This document shows positions 1 to 7,093 of a stretch of DNA of 7,418 nucleotides, piece after piece; the first letter of the stretch is position 1, and every line of letters begins with the position of its first letter. The DNA is taken from NCBI GenBank assembly GCA_001769005.1, contig MENE01000152.1:8307-15724 (forward strand). Reading direction: 5' to 3'. Position numbers and translations under genes: made by a program. The notes under the pieces were generated by a model. That model saw only the letters and a list, made by a program, of their open reading frames with translations. It searched no databases and had not been told where the DNA came from. The DNA comes from Bacteroidetes bacterium GWA2_31_9b (GTDB lineage Bacteria; Bacteroidota; Bacteroidia; Bacteroidales; UBA12077).

Positions 1-1955
1 TTTTTGGTAATATGGGCGAAAACTCAGGTACTGGTGTAGCTTTTACAAGAAATGCCAGTACAGGTGAAGATATTTTCAATGGTGAGTATTTAATTGATGC
101 TCAAGGTGAAGATGTAGTTGCTGGTGTTCGTACTCCTCAAGAAATATCAAAAGAAGGTTCGTTACGTTGGGCAAAATTAGCAGGAGTAACTGAAGAAGTT
201 CGTGCAAAAACATATCCTTCGTTAGAAGAAAAGATGCCTTCAATCTTTAAAGAACTTAACGAAACTCAACAAAAACTAGAAGATCATTACAAAGATATGC
301 AAGACCTTGAGTTTACTATTCAAGATGGTAAACTTTGGTTATTACAAACACGTAATGGAAAACGTACAGCTGCTGCAATGGTAAAAATTGCAATGGATCA
401 GTTAAAGCAAGGTGTTATTGATGAAAAAGCTGCTATCCTTCGTCAGGAACCTAACAAACTTGATGAATTATTGCACCCTGTATTTTCTAAAGATGGAATG
501 AAAAATGCTAAAGTATTAGCAAAAGGTTTACCTGCATCTCCTGGAGCTGCTACAGGTCAAATCGTTTTCTTTGCCGATGAAGCTAAAAAATATGCAACAT
601 CTATTTTAGTTCGTACTGAAACATCTCCTGAAGACCTTGAAGGAATGAATATTGCACGTGGTATTTTAACTGCTCGTGGTGGAATGACATCACACGCTGC
701 TGTTGTTGCTCGTGGAATGGGAAAATGTTGTGTTTCTGGTGCCGGATCAGTTCAGATCAACTACAAAACCCGTATCATGACTATTGACGGAGTTGAGTTT
801 AAAGAAGGTGACTGGATTTCATTAAACGGATCAACAGGCGAAGTTTATAATGGTAAAATTGAAACTCAGGATCCAGATTTAAGTGGTGACTTTGGAGATA
901 TCATGAAATTAGCTGATAAATACAGAGTAATGGATGTTCGCACAAATGCTGATACTCCTCATGATGCAAAAGTTGCAAGAGAATTTGGAGCTCATGGTAT
1001 TGGTCTTTGCCGAACAGAACACATGTTTTTCGAAGGAGAAAGAATTAAGGCTATGCGTGAAATGATTCTTGCCGAAACTGAAAAAGATCGTAGAAAAGCA
1101 TTAGAGAAACTTTTACCATACCAAAGAGCAGATTTCGAAGGTATTTTAGAAGCTATGGCTGGTTATGGTGTTACCATTCGTTTACTCGATCCTCCATTAC
1201 ATGAATTTGTTCCTCACGAAGAAGCAAATCAGAAAGAGATGGCTAAAGAAATGGGTATTTCTGTTGAAGAAATTAAACGAAAAGTAGAATCATTACACGA
1301 ATTTAACCCAATGCTTGGTCATAGAGGTTGTCGTTTAGGGATTACTTATCCTGAAATTACCGAAATGCAAGCTCGTGCTATTTTAGAAGCTGCTGTTAAT
1401 TTAAAGAAAAAAGGTGTTGATGCTCGTCCTGAAATTATGATTCCTTTAATCGGAACAGCAAAAGAATTTACTTTACAGGAAGAACTAATTCGTAAAACTG
1501 CAGAGCAAGTATTTACAGAAAAAGGAATGAGAATTGATTACCTTGTAGGTACAATGATCGAAATTCCTAGAGCTGCATTAACTGCTGGAGATATTGCCGA
1601 CAGAGCTGAATTCTTCTCTTTTGGTACAAATGACTTAACCCAAATGACTTTTGGTTATTCACGCGACGATGCCGGTAAATTTTTACCTGTTTATTTAAAA
1701 CAAGGCATTTTAAAGAGCGATCCATTCCAAATTCTTGATCAAACAGGTGTTGGTCAGTTAGTAGAAATGGGTACTCAACGAGGAAGAGCAAAAAATCCAA
1801 AATTAAAAGTAGGTATTTGTGGCGAACATGGTGGTGAACCAAGTTCAGTTGAGTTCTGCTTTAAAGTTGGAATGAACTATGTTTCTTGTTCACCATTCCG
1901 AGTTCCTATTGCACGTTTAGCATCTGCACAAGCTACTATTAAAGCTGGAAAATAG
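1..1955 (+). CDS. ppdK: Pyruvate, phosphate dikinase, C-terminal part (5' end outside window)
   Basis: This cytoplasmic enzyme interconverts ATP, phosphate and pyruvate with AMP, pyrophosphate and phosphoenolpyruvate. The frame is open from base 3 and encodes Phe-Gly-Asn before the Met at 12. That Met sits inside the conserved FGNMGE block, so it is internal and the gene begins upstream. Counting from this Met, residues 1-120 are the end of the ATP-grasp nucleotide-binding domain (GTGVAFTRN, then LQTRNGKRT). Residues about 171-285 are the swivelling phosphohistidine domain, with GGMTSHAAVVARG carrying catalytic His228 (codon 693-695). Residues about 305-647 are the PEP/pyruvate TIM barrel, with Arg334 in GLCRTEH, Arg390 in RLLDPP, Glu517 in MIEIPR, FGTNDLTQ, and active-site Cys603 in GICGEHGG. 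The spacing of His and C-terminus matches the approximately 874-residue Clostridium symbiosum enzyme, so roughly 227 residues are missing. Thr226, two residues before the histidine, is the position that DUF299-type PPDK regulatory proteins phosphorylate in other organisms. The reading frame is intact, with all core catalytic residues present. Confidence 0.97.
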   Translation, partial: FGNMGENSGTGVAFTRNASTGEDIFNGEYLIDAQGEDVVAGVRTPQEISKEGSLRWAKLAGVTEEVRAKTYPSLEEKMPSIFKELNETQQKLEDHYKDMQDLEFTIQDGKLWLLQTRNGKRTAAAMVKIAMDQLKQGVIDEKAAILRQEPNKLDELLHPVFSKDGMKNAKVLAKGLPASPGAATGQIVFFADEAKKYATSILVRTETSPEDLEGMNIARGILTARGGMTSHAAVVARGMGKCCVSGAGSVQINYKTRIMTIDGVEFKEGDWISLNGSTGEVYNGKIETQDPDLSGDFGDIMKLADKYRVMDVRTNADTPHDAKVAREFGAHGIGLCRTEHMFFEGERIKAMREMILAETEKDRRKALEKLLPYQRADFEGILEAMAGYGVTIRLLDPPLHEFVPHEEANQKEMAKEMGISVEEIKRKVESLHEFNPMLGHRGCRLGITYPEITEMQARAILEAAVNLKKKGVDARPEIMIPLIGTAKEFTLQEELIRKTAEQVFTEKGMRIDYLVGTMIEIPRAALTAGDIADRAEFFSFGTNDLTQMTFGYSRDDAGKFLPVYLKQGILKSDPFQILDQTGVGQLVEMGTQRGRAKNPKLKVGICGEHGGEPSSVEFCFKVGMNYVSCSPFRVPIARLASAQATIKAGK

Positions 1956-1976
1956 ATTATAGAAATAATTATATAT

Positions 1977-2014
1977 AAAGAAGCCATTGGAGAAATCTAA
2001 TGGCTTCTTTTTTA
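1977..2014 (+). terminator. Intrinsic terminator of ppdK
   Basis: A perfect 12-bp stem has arms at 1977-1988 and 1999-2010 (AAAGAAGCCATT and its complement). It can be extended inward by a G-U, a G-C and an A-U pair to leave a GAAA loop at 1992-1995, a stable GNRA-type tetraloop. The right arm runs straight into a T-rich tract ending near 2017. It starts 22 bases after the ppdK stop codon and should separate ppdK from pckA transcription. Confidence 0.92.
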
Positions 2015-2018
2015 TTTT

Positions 2019-2071
2019 AAAGGTAAATAACATTTAAAGTGTATTCTGGTTATAATATTTTTTTTACCTTT
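2019..2071. repeat. 9-bp inverted repeat flanking the pckA promoter region
   Basis: AAAGGTAAA at 2019-2027 is exactly inverted as TTTACCTTT at 2063-2071, with 35 bases between the arms. The right arm overlaps the -7 box proposed for pckA. It could be a pair of regulator half-sites, but in DNA this AT-rich a 9-bp match can arise by chance, and no regulator is identified. Confidence 0.25.
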
Positions 2072-2072
2072 G
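2065..2072 (+). promoter_or_regulatory. Bacteroidota-type -7 promoter box of pckA
   Basis: TACCTTTG matches the Bacteroidota primary-sigma -7 consensus TAnnTTTG at every fixed position. It lies 40 bases before the pckA start and just after the ppdK terminator. Transcription would begin a few bases downstream, around 2076-2080, giving a leader of about 35 nt. No good TTTG-like -33 box is visible at the usual spacing of about 19-21 bases; the sequence there is TATTCTGG. Loss of that element is common in this phylum, or it may indicate activator dependence. Confidence 0.6.
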
Positions 2073-2112
2073 ATGCTTATTTAGAAAAAAAACATATTAT
2101 CGAGGAATTATT

Positions 2113-3774
2113 ATGGAAATAACAATGGAAACTGTATTAAAAAATGATTTAAAGAACTTGATTTCTAATCATAAAAAAGTTCTTCAGAATCTTCCAAGAA
2201 AAGAAATAATTAAAAATGTATTAGATAATAAAGAGGCTGTAGCTGCTAAAAACGGAGCTATTGCAACATGGACTCCTCCAGAATCTACTGGTCGTAGCCC
2301 AAAAGACACATATATTGTACGAAGAGCTGAAAGTGAAAAAAATATCGATTGGACTTCACCAAATAATCTTCCTCTTGATTGTGAAACTTTTGATATGTTA
2401 TTTAATGATGCAATCAGTTTATTATCAGAAAAAGAAAAAATATATACAACTGACCGTGTAATTGGGGCAGATTCTAAATATGCTCTACCAGTAAAAGTAG
2501 TAACCAGTTTGGCTCTAACAGCATTATTTACTGATAATATGTTCAGGCCAATTCCAAAAGACATTGAAAAAAGCATTTTTTATAATCGTGGATTTCAATT
2601 GGTTCAGGTTCCATACAATAAATTGGATCCAAAAAAGTATGAAGGTAGAATACATAAACTTCCAAATGGAAAAACATCAAATCTTGCACTAGCAATGGAT
2701 CTTGACAGAGGTTTAGGTGTAGTAATTGGCTCTGCTTATCTTGGTAGTGTTAAGAAAATGATGTTTACCGTAATGAACTATTATCTCCCATTTGAAGGAG
2801 TTCTTCCATTGCATTGCTCAGCAAATGAAGATAAAACCGGGGCTTCAGCATTACTATTAGGATTGTCGGGAACCGGTAAAACAACCCTTTCTGCCGATCC
2901 AAACCGAGCACTTTTAGGAGATGATGAGCATGGCTGGAGTATAGACGGAATTGCAAATTTTGAAAATGGTTGCTATGCAAAAATGATCGACATTAATCCT
3001 GAGAAGGAACCAGAAATATTTGCTGCAGTAATGCATAAAGACGATCCAACAAACCATGGTGCAATTGTTGAAAACGCTATGATTTATCCTAATGGAGAGT
3101 TTGATTACAACGATAATCGTATTACAGAAAACTCAAGAGCGTCATATCCACTCTCATTTCTGAAAAATATCAAAGTATCATCAGTATCAGGTCATCCAAC
3201 TACTATTCTGTTTCTAACAGCCGATGCTTATGGTGTTTTGCCTCCTATTTCAAAACTAAATCCAGACCAGGCAATGTTATGGTTTTTAATGGGATATACA
3301 AGTAAACTTGCAGGAACAGAAACCGGAATTACTGAACCACAATCGACATTCTCACGTTTCTTTGGACAACCTTTTATGCCTTGTAATCCAGATATTTATG
3401 CCGATATGTTGGGTGAAAAAATGAAGCAGTTTAATTCTAAAGTTTACCTTGTAAATACAGGATGGAGCGGTGGAGCTTATGGTACAGGAAAACGTATAGA
3501 TATTAAATTAACTAGAGCAATGGTTAATGCTGCATTAAATGGTGAGCTTGAAAATGTAGAATACACTTATGATGAGCTTTTCCACTTGAATATTCCAAAA
3601 ACTTGTACTAATGTGCCATCAGAAATATTAGTTCCTTCGAACACCTGGACTAATAAAGAAGATTACAATAAAATGGCAAAAAAACTAGCTGAAGAATTTA
3701 GTAAAGCATTCGATAAATCGTATGGTACTAAAAACATTAAAGAAAGTATAAAAAGCCAGTGCCCTGGAAAATAA
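2113..3774 (+). CDS. pckA: Phosphoenolpyruvate carboxykinase (ATP)
   Basis: This cytoplasmic enzyme reversibly converts oxaloacetate and ATP to phosphoenolpyruvate, CO2 and ADP. Fermentative Bacteroidota often run it in the carboxylating direction toward succinate. The 553 residues are slightly longer than the usual 525-540. Visible motifs in order are GRSPKD with Arg61 (substrate binding), Tyr209 and Lys215 in YLGSVKKMMF, metal-ligand His234 in LHCSAN, P-loop GLSGTGKTT at 250-258 with Lys256, the kinase-2 metal-binding motif LLGDDEHGW at 267-275, Arg342 in NSRASYP, and GTETGITEP at 401-409. NTGWSGGAYGTGKR at 448-461 has a four-residue insertion relative to the E. coli enzyme that is common in other bacteria. 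These motifs define the ATP type, not the GTP type. The start at 2113 has GAGGA at 2102-2106 six bases upstream. A second in-frame ATG at 2125 would cost only four residues and cannot be excluded. Terminators on both sides indicate a monocistronic unit. Confidence 0.97.
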   Translation: MEITMETVLKNDLKNLISNHKKVLQNLPRKEIIKNVLDNKEAVAAKNGAIATWTPPESTGRSPKDTYIVRRAESEKNIDWTSPNNLPLDCETFDMLFNDAISLLSEKEKIYTTDRVIGADSKYALPVKVVTSLALTALFTDNMFRPIPKDIEKSIFYNRGFQLVQVPYNKLDPKKYEGRIHKLPNGKTSNLALAMDLDRGLGVVIGSAYLGSVKKMMFTVMNYYLPFEGVLPLHCSANEDKTGASALLLGLSGTGKTTLSADPNRALLGDDEHGWSIDGIANFENGCYAKMIDINPEKEPEIFAAVMHKDDPTNHGAIVENAMIYPNGEFDYNDNRITENSRASYPLSFLKNIKVSSVSGHPTTILFLTADAYGVLPPISKLNPDQAMLWFLMGYTSKLAGTETGITEPQSTFSRFFGQPFMPCNPDIYADMLGEKMKQFNSKVYLVNTGWSGGAYGTGKRIDIKLTRAMVNAALNGELENVEYTYDELFHLNIPKTCTNVPSEILVPSNTWTNKEDYNKMAKKLAEEFSKAFDKSYGTKNIKESIKSQCPGK

Positions 3775-3800
3775 AAGAATTGTTACCCTTTATAAAAATT

Positions 3801-3834
3801 GAGTTTAGTGTTTTTACATTAAACTCTTTTTTTT
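3801..3834 (+). terminator. Intrinsic terminator of pckA
   Basis: Arms at 3801-3810 (GAGTTTAGTG) and 3817-3826 (CATTAAACTC) form a 10-bp stem with one G-U wobble and a six-base loop. Eight consecutive T residues follow at 3827-3834. The hairpin begins 26 bases after the pckA stop codon. The stem is AT-rich, hence weaker than the one after ppdK, but the T tract is long. Confidence 0.82.
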
Positions 3835-3939
3835 AACCTCTGATATAAAAACCTGTAAATTTTATTAAATCTAACAAACCAAATTACAGCGCTTTACAAA
3901 CAATTACGGTCAGTTGAACAAATTCAAATAACTATATAT

Positions 3940-3970
3940 TTTGATGTAAATAAAAATATTTGTTATTTTG
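3940..3970 (+). promoter_or_regulatory. Putative plsY promoter
   Basis: TTTG at 3940-3943 and TTATTTTG at 3963-3970 are separated by 19 bases, which fits the Bacteroidota -33/-7 arrangement. The -7 box is imperfect, because the TA sits one base closer to the TTTG than in the TAnnTTTG consensus. Its distance to the plsY start (28 bases) is plausible. The rest of the gap between pckA and plsY holds only the pckA terminator and featureless AT-rich DNA. Confidence 0.45.
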
Positions 3971-3998
3971 CTCCCCAAGTTAATTTGAAAAGGTTAAT

Positions 3999-4676
3999 AT
4001 GTTTATTGTACTCAATATAATCCTGATTATTGTTGCTTACCTGATTGGCTCTATTCCTACTTCAGTATGGATAGGCAGATATTTTTATAATATTGATGTC
4101 AGGGAACATGGTAGTGGTAATGCAGGTGCCACAAATACATTCAGAGTTTTAGGAACTAAAGCAGGCATTGTTGTATTTATTGTTGATATTTTAAAAGGAT
4201 TTGGAGCAGTTAATCTGATACACTTTACAAGTTATTATATTCCTCATAGTGGTAGTTATACCAACATTCAGCTTTTATTAGGTATTTCGGCTATGCTTGG
4301 GCACATTTTTCCGATATATGTAGGATTTCGTGGAGGAAAAGGTGTTGCAACATTATTTGGTGTTATTTGGGCTATAAGCTTCTATCCAACCTTAATTATG
4401 GGAGGGATATTCTTTATTACACTTATCCTAACCCGATATGTATCTCTAAGTTCAATGATTTCGGGATTATCTTTTCCTTTTTTAATCATTGTTGTATTTA
4501 AAGAAACAACACCAACACTTGTTATTTTCTCTTTAATAATGGCTGTGCTAATGTTGTTTACACATCAAAAAAATATTGAACGATTATTACGAAAAGAAGA
4601 GAAAAAGGCAAATCTGCCTAAATTGAAAAAGTTGAAGAGAAAATACAAGAAAAGAAAAAAAGTAAAAGCCGAATAA
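3999..4676 (+). CDS. plsY: Glycerol-3-phosphate acyltransferase PlsY
   Basis: This inner-membrane enzyme transfers an acyl group from acyl-phosphate to glycerol 3-phosphate, making lysophosphatidic acid in the first step of phospholipid synthesis. It normally works with PlsX, which is not in the window. The 225-residue protein carries the three family motifs: SGNAGATN at 39-46 followed by Arg49; GHIFP at 101-105 with RGGKGVAT at 111-118; and HQKNIERL at 189-196. Hydrophobic segments lie at about 2-25, 54-75, 90-109, 117-146, 150-167 and 172-188, consistent with a polytopic membrane protein. After motif three, residues 198-225 form a very basic tail with 16 Lys or Arg in 28 positions, longer than in many PlsY proteins. 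AAAAGG at 3988-3993 may act as a weak ribosome-binding site, five bases before the ATG. Its last codons form the left arm of the downstream terminator, and its TAA stop lies in the hairpin loop. Confidence 0.96.
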   Translation: MFIVLNIILIIVAYLIGSIPTSVWIGRYFYNIDVREHGSGNAGATNTFRVLGTKAGIVVFIVDILKGFGAVNLIHFTSYYIPHSGSYTNIQLLLGISAMLGHIFPIYVGFRGGKGVATLFGVIWAISFYPTLIMGGIFFITLILTRYVSLSSMISGLSFPFLIIVVFKETTPTLVIFSLIMAVLMLFTHQKNIERLLRKEEKKANLPKLKKLKRKYKKRKKVKAE

Positions 4677-4690
4677 ATTCGGCTTTTTTT
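4664..4690. terminator. Bidirectional terminator shared by plsY and the GAPN-like gene
   Basis: Arms AAAAGCCGAA (4664-4673) and TTCGGCTTTT (4678-4687) form a perfect 10-bp stem around a four-base TAAA loop. T residues run from 4684 to 4690 on the plus strand. On the minus strand the same stem is followed by TTTT, AC and seven further T residues, so it should stop transcription from either side. The converging genes end at 4676 and 4693. The loop contains the plsY stop codon, so the terminator overlaps coding sequence. Confidence 0.9.
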
Positions 4691-4692
4691 CA

Positions 4693-6318
4693 TTAAAGGA
4701 TATAATCTGTTGACAAGAAATTCGACATTCGGTCTTTCACAATATCGGAAACAATTTCCTTATTCATTTCGTTTTCTTTTGTTGCGACTAAAGTTCTAAT
4801 CGAAAAAACTCGTAAAGCATCAAAAACAGAAAGTGTTCCCTGAGCAGAATCTTTTCTTCCATTGAAAGGAAATGTATCGGGTCCACGCTGACACTGACAG
4901 TTTATATTTACCCTGCTTAATTGATTTACTAATGGATCGATCAGATTTGCAATAGTTGTTTTATCGGTTCCAAAAATACTAACCTGCTGTCCATAATTCG
5001 AATTCATAATATATGCAAGAGGTTCTTCAATATTTTTAAATGTCATTACAGGAATTACTGGTCCAAACTGCTCTTCGTGATACACTTTCATTTTATCATT
5101 TACAGGATATAAAACTGTTGGATAAAAGAATGTTTCATTATTTGTACCTCCTAAATCATTCAAAATATGAGCTCCGTGATTTTGAGCATCAGCAACAAGA
5201 TCTTTTAAATAATCTGTTTTGCCTTCTTCAGGAAGCGGAGTTATATTAACATCTTTTTCCCAAGGCATACCAATTTTTAATTCTGCAATTTTGTCGTTAA
5301 ACTTTTTAATAAAAGTTTCGAAGATATTTTCGTGAACAAAAATCATTTTAAGAGCAGTACATCGTTGCCCATTGTATGATAATGCCCCCAAAACGCATTC
5401 ATTAACAGTTAATTCAATATCCGCATCAAGCAATACGATTGCCGGGTTTTTTGCTTCCAAACTAAATATTGTTTTTAAACGATGTGACTGTGGATGATGT
5501 GATTTTAAAATATTTGCAACTTTACTGGTTCCAATAAACGCAAGTACATCTACTCTTCCCGATTCCATTATGGGTGTAATTACTTCTGAACCTCGTCCAT
5601 ATACAGTATTTACAACACCTTTAGGAAAACATTCTTTAAATGCTTCTAATAAAGGACTATGTAATAGTACACCATGTTTTGGTGGTTTAAAAATTACGGT
5701 ATTACCCATAATAAGTGCCGGAATAAGAGTAGCAAAAGTTTCATTTAACGGATAATTAAATGGGCCCATACATAAAACTACTCCAATTGACGATCTGCGA
5801 ATTTGTGCAATAATTCCTTCCTCAATTATAAATCGGGAAGATTCACGATCAAGTTTTTTTAATTCATCTATGGTATCAATAATATATTTTACAGTTCTAT
5901 CGAATTCTTTTTCTGAGTCGGTAAGCGATTTACCAATTTCCCACATTAATAACGAAACAATTTCTTTTCGTTTGGTTTTCATACGAGCAACAAAACTGTA
6001 CATGTGCTTAATTCTGTTTTCTACAGTCATTGTTGGCCATTCACCTGCTCCATTCTTGTAGGCTCCGGCAGCAGAATAAAGTGCTTCTAATGCTTCATTT
6101 GCCAACATCATTGGATACTCGCCAATATATTTTCGCTCTAACCCATTTTCTGTTTTTATACATACAGGTGAATATACCTTATGCATTTTACCGGTCCACT
6201 TTCTAATTTCACCATTGATTAAATAAAAGTCTTGGTTTATCTCTTTTTCCAGCTGAGCAGATTCAGGAATCTTTGATAATTCAGGAAAAATGTTTTCAAT
6301 TTGTTGTTTTCTGTTCAT
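4693..6318 (-). CDS. gapN: GAPN-type NADP-dependent glyceraldehyde-3-phosphate dehydrogenase (non-phosphorylating), aldehyde dehydrogenase superfamily
   Basis: The predicted role is oxidation of glyceraldehyde 3-phosphate directly to 3-phosphoglycerate with NADPH formation and no ATP yield, in the cytoplasm. The superfamily is certain: PFNYP with oxyanion-hole Asn188, KPP with cofactor-binding Lys211, GRGSE at 241-245 and IGTSKVA at 262-268 in the cofactor domain, nucleophile Cys320 in NGQRCTA, and EEQFGP at 415-420. The GAPN assignment rests on residues resembling phosphate-binding positions of the Streptococcus mutans enzyme: Tyr189, Arg319 just before the cysteine, and Arg478 in QRGPDTFPF. 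At 541 residues it is about 65 longer than the S. mutans protein, with extra sequence at both ends. The usual LELGGK glutamate motif is replaced by SLEAKN (286-291). Aligned without gaps to Cys320, the catalytic Glu position is Ser286 and a Glu falls two residues later. The ATG at 6318 has no Shine-Dalgarno sequence. Another aldehyde substrate remains possible. Confidence 0.85.
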   Translation of the reverse strand: MNRKQQIENIFPELSKIPESAQLEKEINQDFYLINGEIRKWTGKMHKVYSPVCIKTENGLERKYIGEYPMMLANEALEALYSAAGAYKNGAGEWPTMTVENRIKHMYSFVARMKTKRKEIVSLLMWEIGKSLTDSEKEFDRTVKYIIDTIDELKKLDRESSRFIIEEGIIAQIRRSSIGVVLCMGPFNYPLNETFATLIPALIMGNTVIFKPPKHGVLLHSPLLEAFKECFPKGVVNTVYGRGSEVITPIMESGRVDVLAFIGTSKVANILKSHHPQSHRLKTIFSLEAKNPAIVLLDADIELTVNECVLGALSYNGQRCTALKMIFVHENIFETFIKKFNDKIAELKIGMPWEKDVNITPLPEEGKTDYLKDLVADAQNHGAHILNDLGGTNNETFFYPTVLYPVNDKMKVYHEEQFGPVIPVMTFKNIEEPLAYIMNSNYGQQVSIFGTDKTTIANLIDPLVNQLSRVNINCQCQRGPDTFPFNGRKDSAQGTLSVFDALRVFSIRTLVATKENEMNKEIVSDIVKDRMSNFLSTDYIL

Positions 6319-6326
6319 AAATAATA

Positions 6327-6360
6327 AAAATATAATAATTGTAACTTGTAAAGAAACAAA
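6327..6360 (-). promoter_or_regulatory. Tentative promoter of the GAPN-like gene
   Basis: Read on the minus strand, TTTG (6360-6357) is followed after 22 bases by TATATTTT (6334-6327), which matches TAnnTTTG except at the final base. Spacing is slightly long, and transcription would begin almost at the ATG. The 108-base gap to the upstream DUF998 gene contains no terminator for that gene, so read-through from upstream is an alternative. Confidence 0.25.
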
Positions 6361-6426
6361 ATTTAATACGATATGTTCGAGAATACCTAACTGATTTCTT
6401 TACTATTTGTAGGATAAAAGGATATT

Positions 6427-7032
6427 TTATCTTAAATCTTGTTTGATTTTTTCTTTTTCTTTAAGCAGTTCAGTAAAACTATAACTTAAATAAATAAACC
6501 ATATAGACCAACCAATATGGAAAAAACGCTGTTTTAATCCTGCATAATTGCTTAATATATCGGGAGAAAATGCTAAGAAGCCAAGCGACATAATTAATAA
6601 ACATATTATTGACATTTGCTTAATATATTTAATCTGGCTTTCCTTTTTCCAAAACAATAAACTTGTTATAGGTGATAAAATTAAAAGAATTGATGGCATA
6701 CCCATAATTAAATGTAATCGTAGTGGTAGAGGAAATATTCCGGCTCCTGCAATGGATATTGTGTAACTCAGAATAAAAAAAACTGGTATTGTATTCAATC
6801 CAATTTTTTTACACGTTTTGTATAATCCTATAATAAACAGAATACTTAATATGGCACATAAAACCAATCCAATTGAAAAAAAGGTTTGAGTTTTTGTCCC
6901 CAAAGCACCTAATTCGCTTACCATTCGCGACAAATGATTGTAATTACCAAGTATAAACCCACTAATAATTGTAGTTAACCAAAAGACTATTGGAATATCA
7001 ATTCCTGCATGAATAAGATTTTTAGTTTTCAA
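6427..7032 (-). CDS. DUF998 family integral membrane protein
   Basis: This 201-residue protein has unknown function. It has six hydrophobic segments at about 12-29, 51-71, 80-98, 108-127, 138-155 and 169-186, and no obvious enzyme motif. Membership of DUF998 (Pfam PF06197) is suggested by NHLSRMVSELGA at 32-43 after the first helix, the GIFPLP turn near 98-103 with His107 following, and GLKQRFFHIGW at 165-175 before the last helix. The tail after residue 188 is charged and probably cytoplasmic. The start is a TTG at 7030-7032: upstream in frame there is a TAA nine codons earlier and no ATG or GTG between. The first internal Met is residue 37, which would remove the first helix. No Shine-Dalgarno sequence precedes it. 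It lies 61 bases downstream of the diadenylate cyclase gene on the same strand and may be cotranscribed with it. A membrane transport or stress role is only conjecture. Confidence 0.8.
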   Translation of the reverse strand: MKTKNLIHAGIDIPIVFWLTTIISGFILGNYNHLSRMVSELGALGTKTQTFFSIGLVLCAILSILFIIGLYKTCKKIGLNTIPVFFILSYTISIAGAGIFPLPLRLHLIMGMPSILLILSPITSLLFWKKESQIKYIKQMSIICLLIMSLGFLAFSPDILSNYAGLKQRFFHIGWSIWFIYLSYSFTELLKEKEKIKQDLR

Positions 7033-7093
7033 TTCTGAAAAATTTAATAGATTTGTTTACACAAAAACTTTCAAAAACTCAATATAGTAAACC

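Noticed and set aside
12..14. ATG at 12 as the start of ppdK
   Set aside because: It lies inside the conserved FGNMGE block, and a start here would remove most of the ATP-binding domain.
2184..2576. Open frame of 130 codons on the minus strand inside pckA
   Set aside because: It lies wholly antisense to a well-conserved pckA, has no recognisable motif, and looks like a by-product of that gene's codon use. The smaller antisense or shifted frames inside ppdK, pckA, the GAPN-like gene and the DUF998 gene were rejected for the same reason.
3835..3935. Short direct and inverted matches (CTGTAA/TTACAG and TTTACA-like words) between pckA and plsY
   Set aside because: They are only six bases long in AT-rich DNA and form no convincing operator, RNA structure or repeat array.
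6411..6433. Hairpin AGGATAAAA / TTTTATCTT over the end of the DUF998 gene as a terminator
   Set aside because: The stem is almost entirely A-T with a G-U pair, and no T tract follows it on the minus strand.
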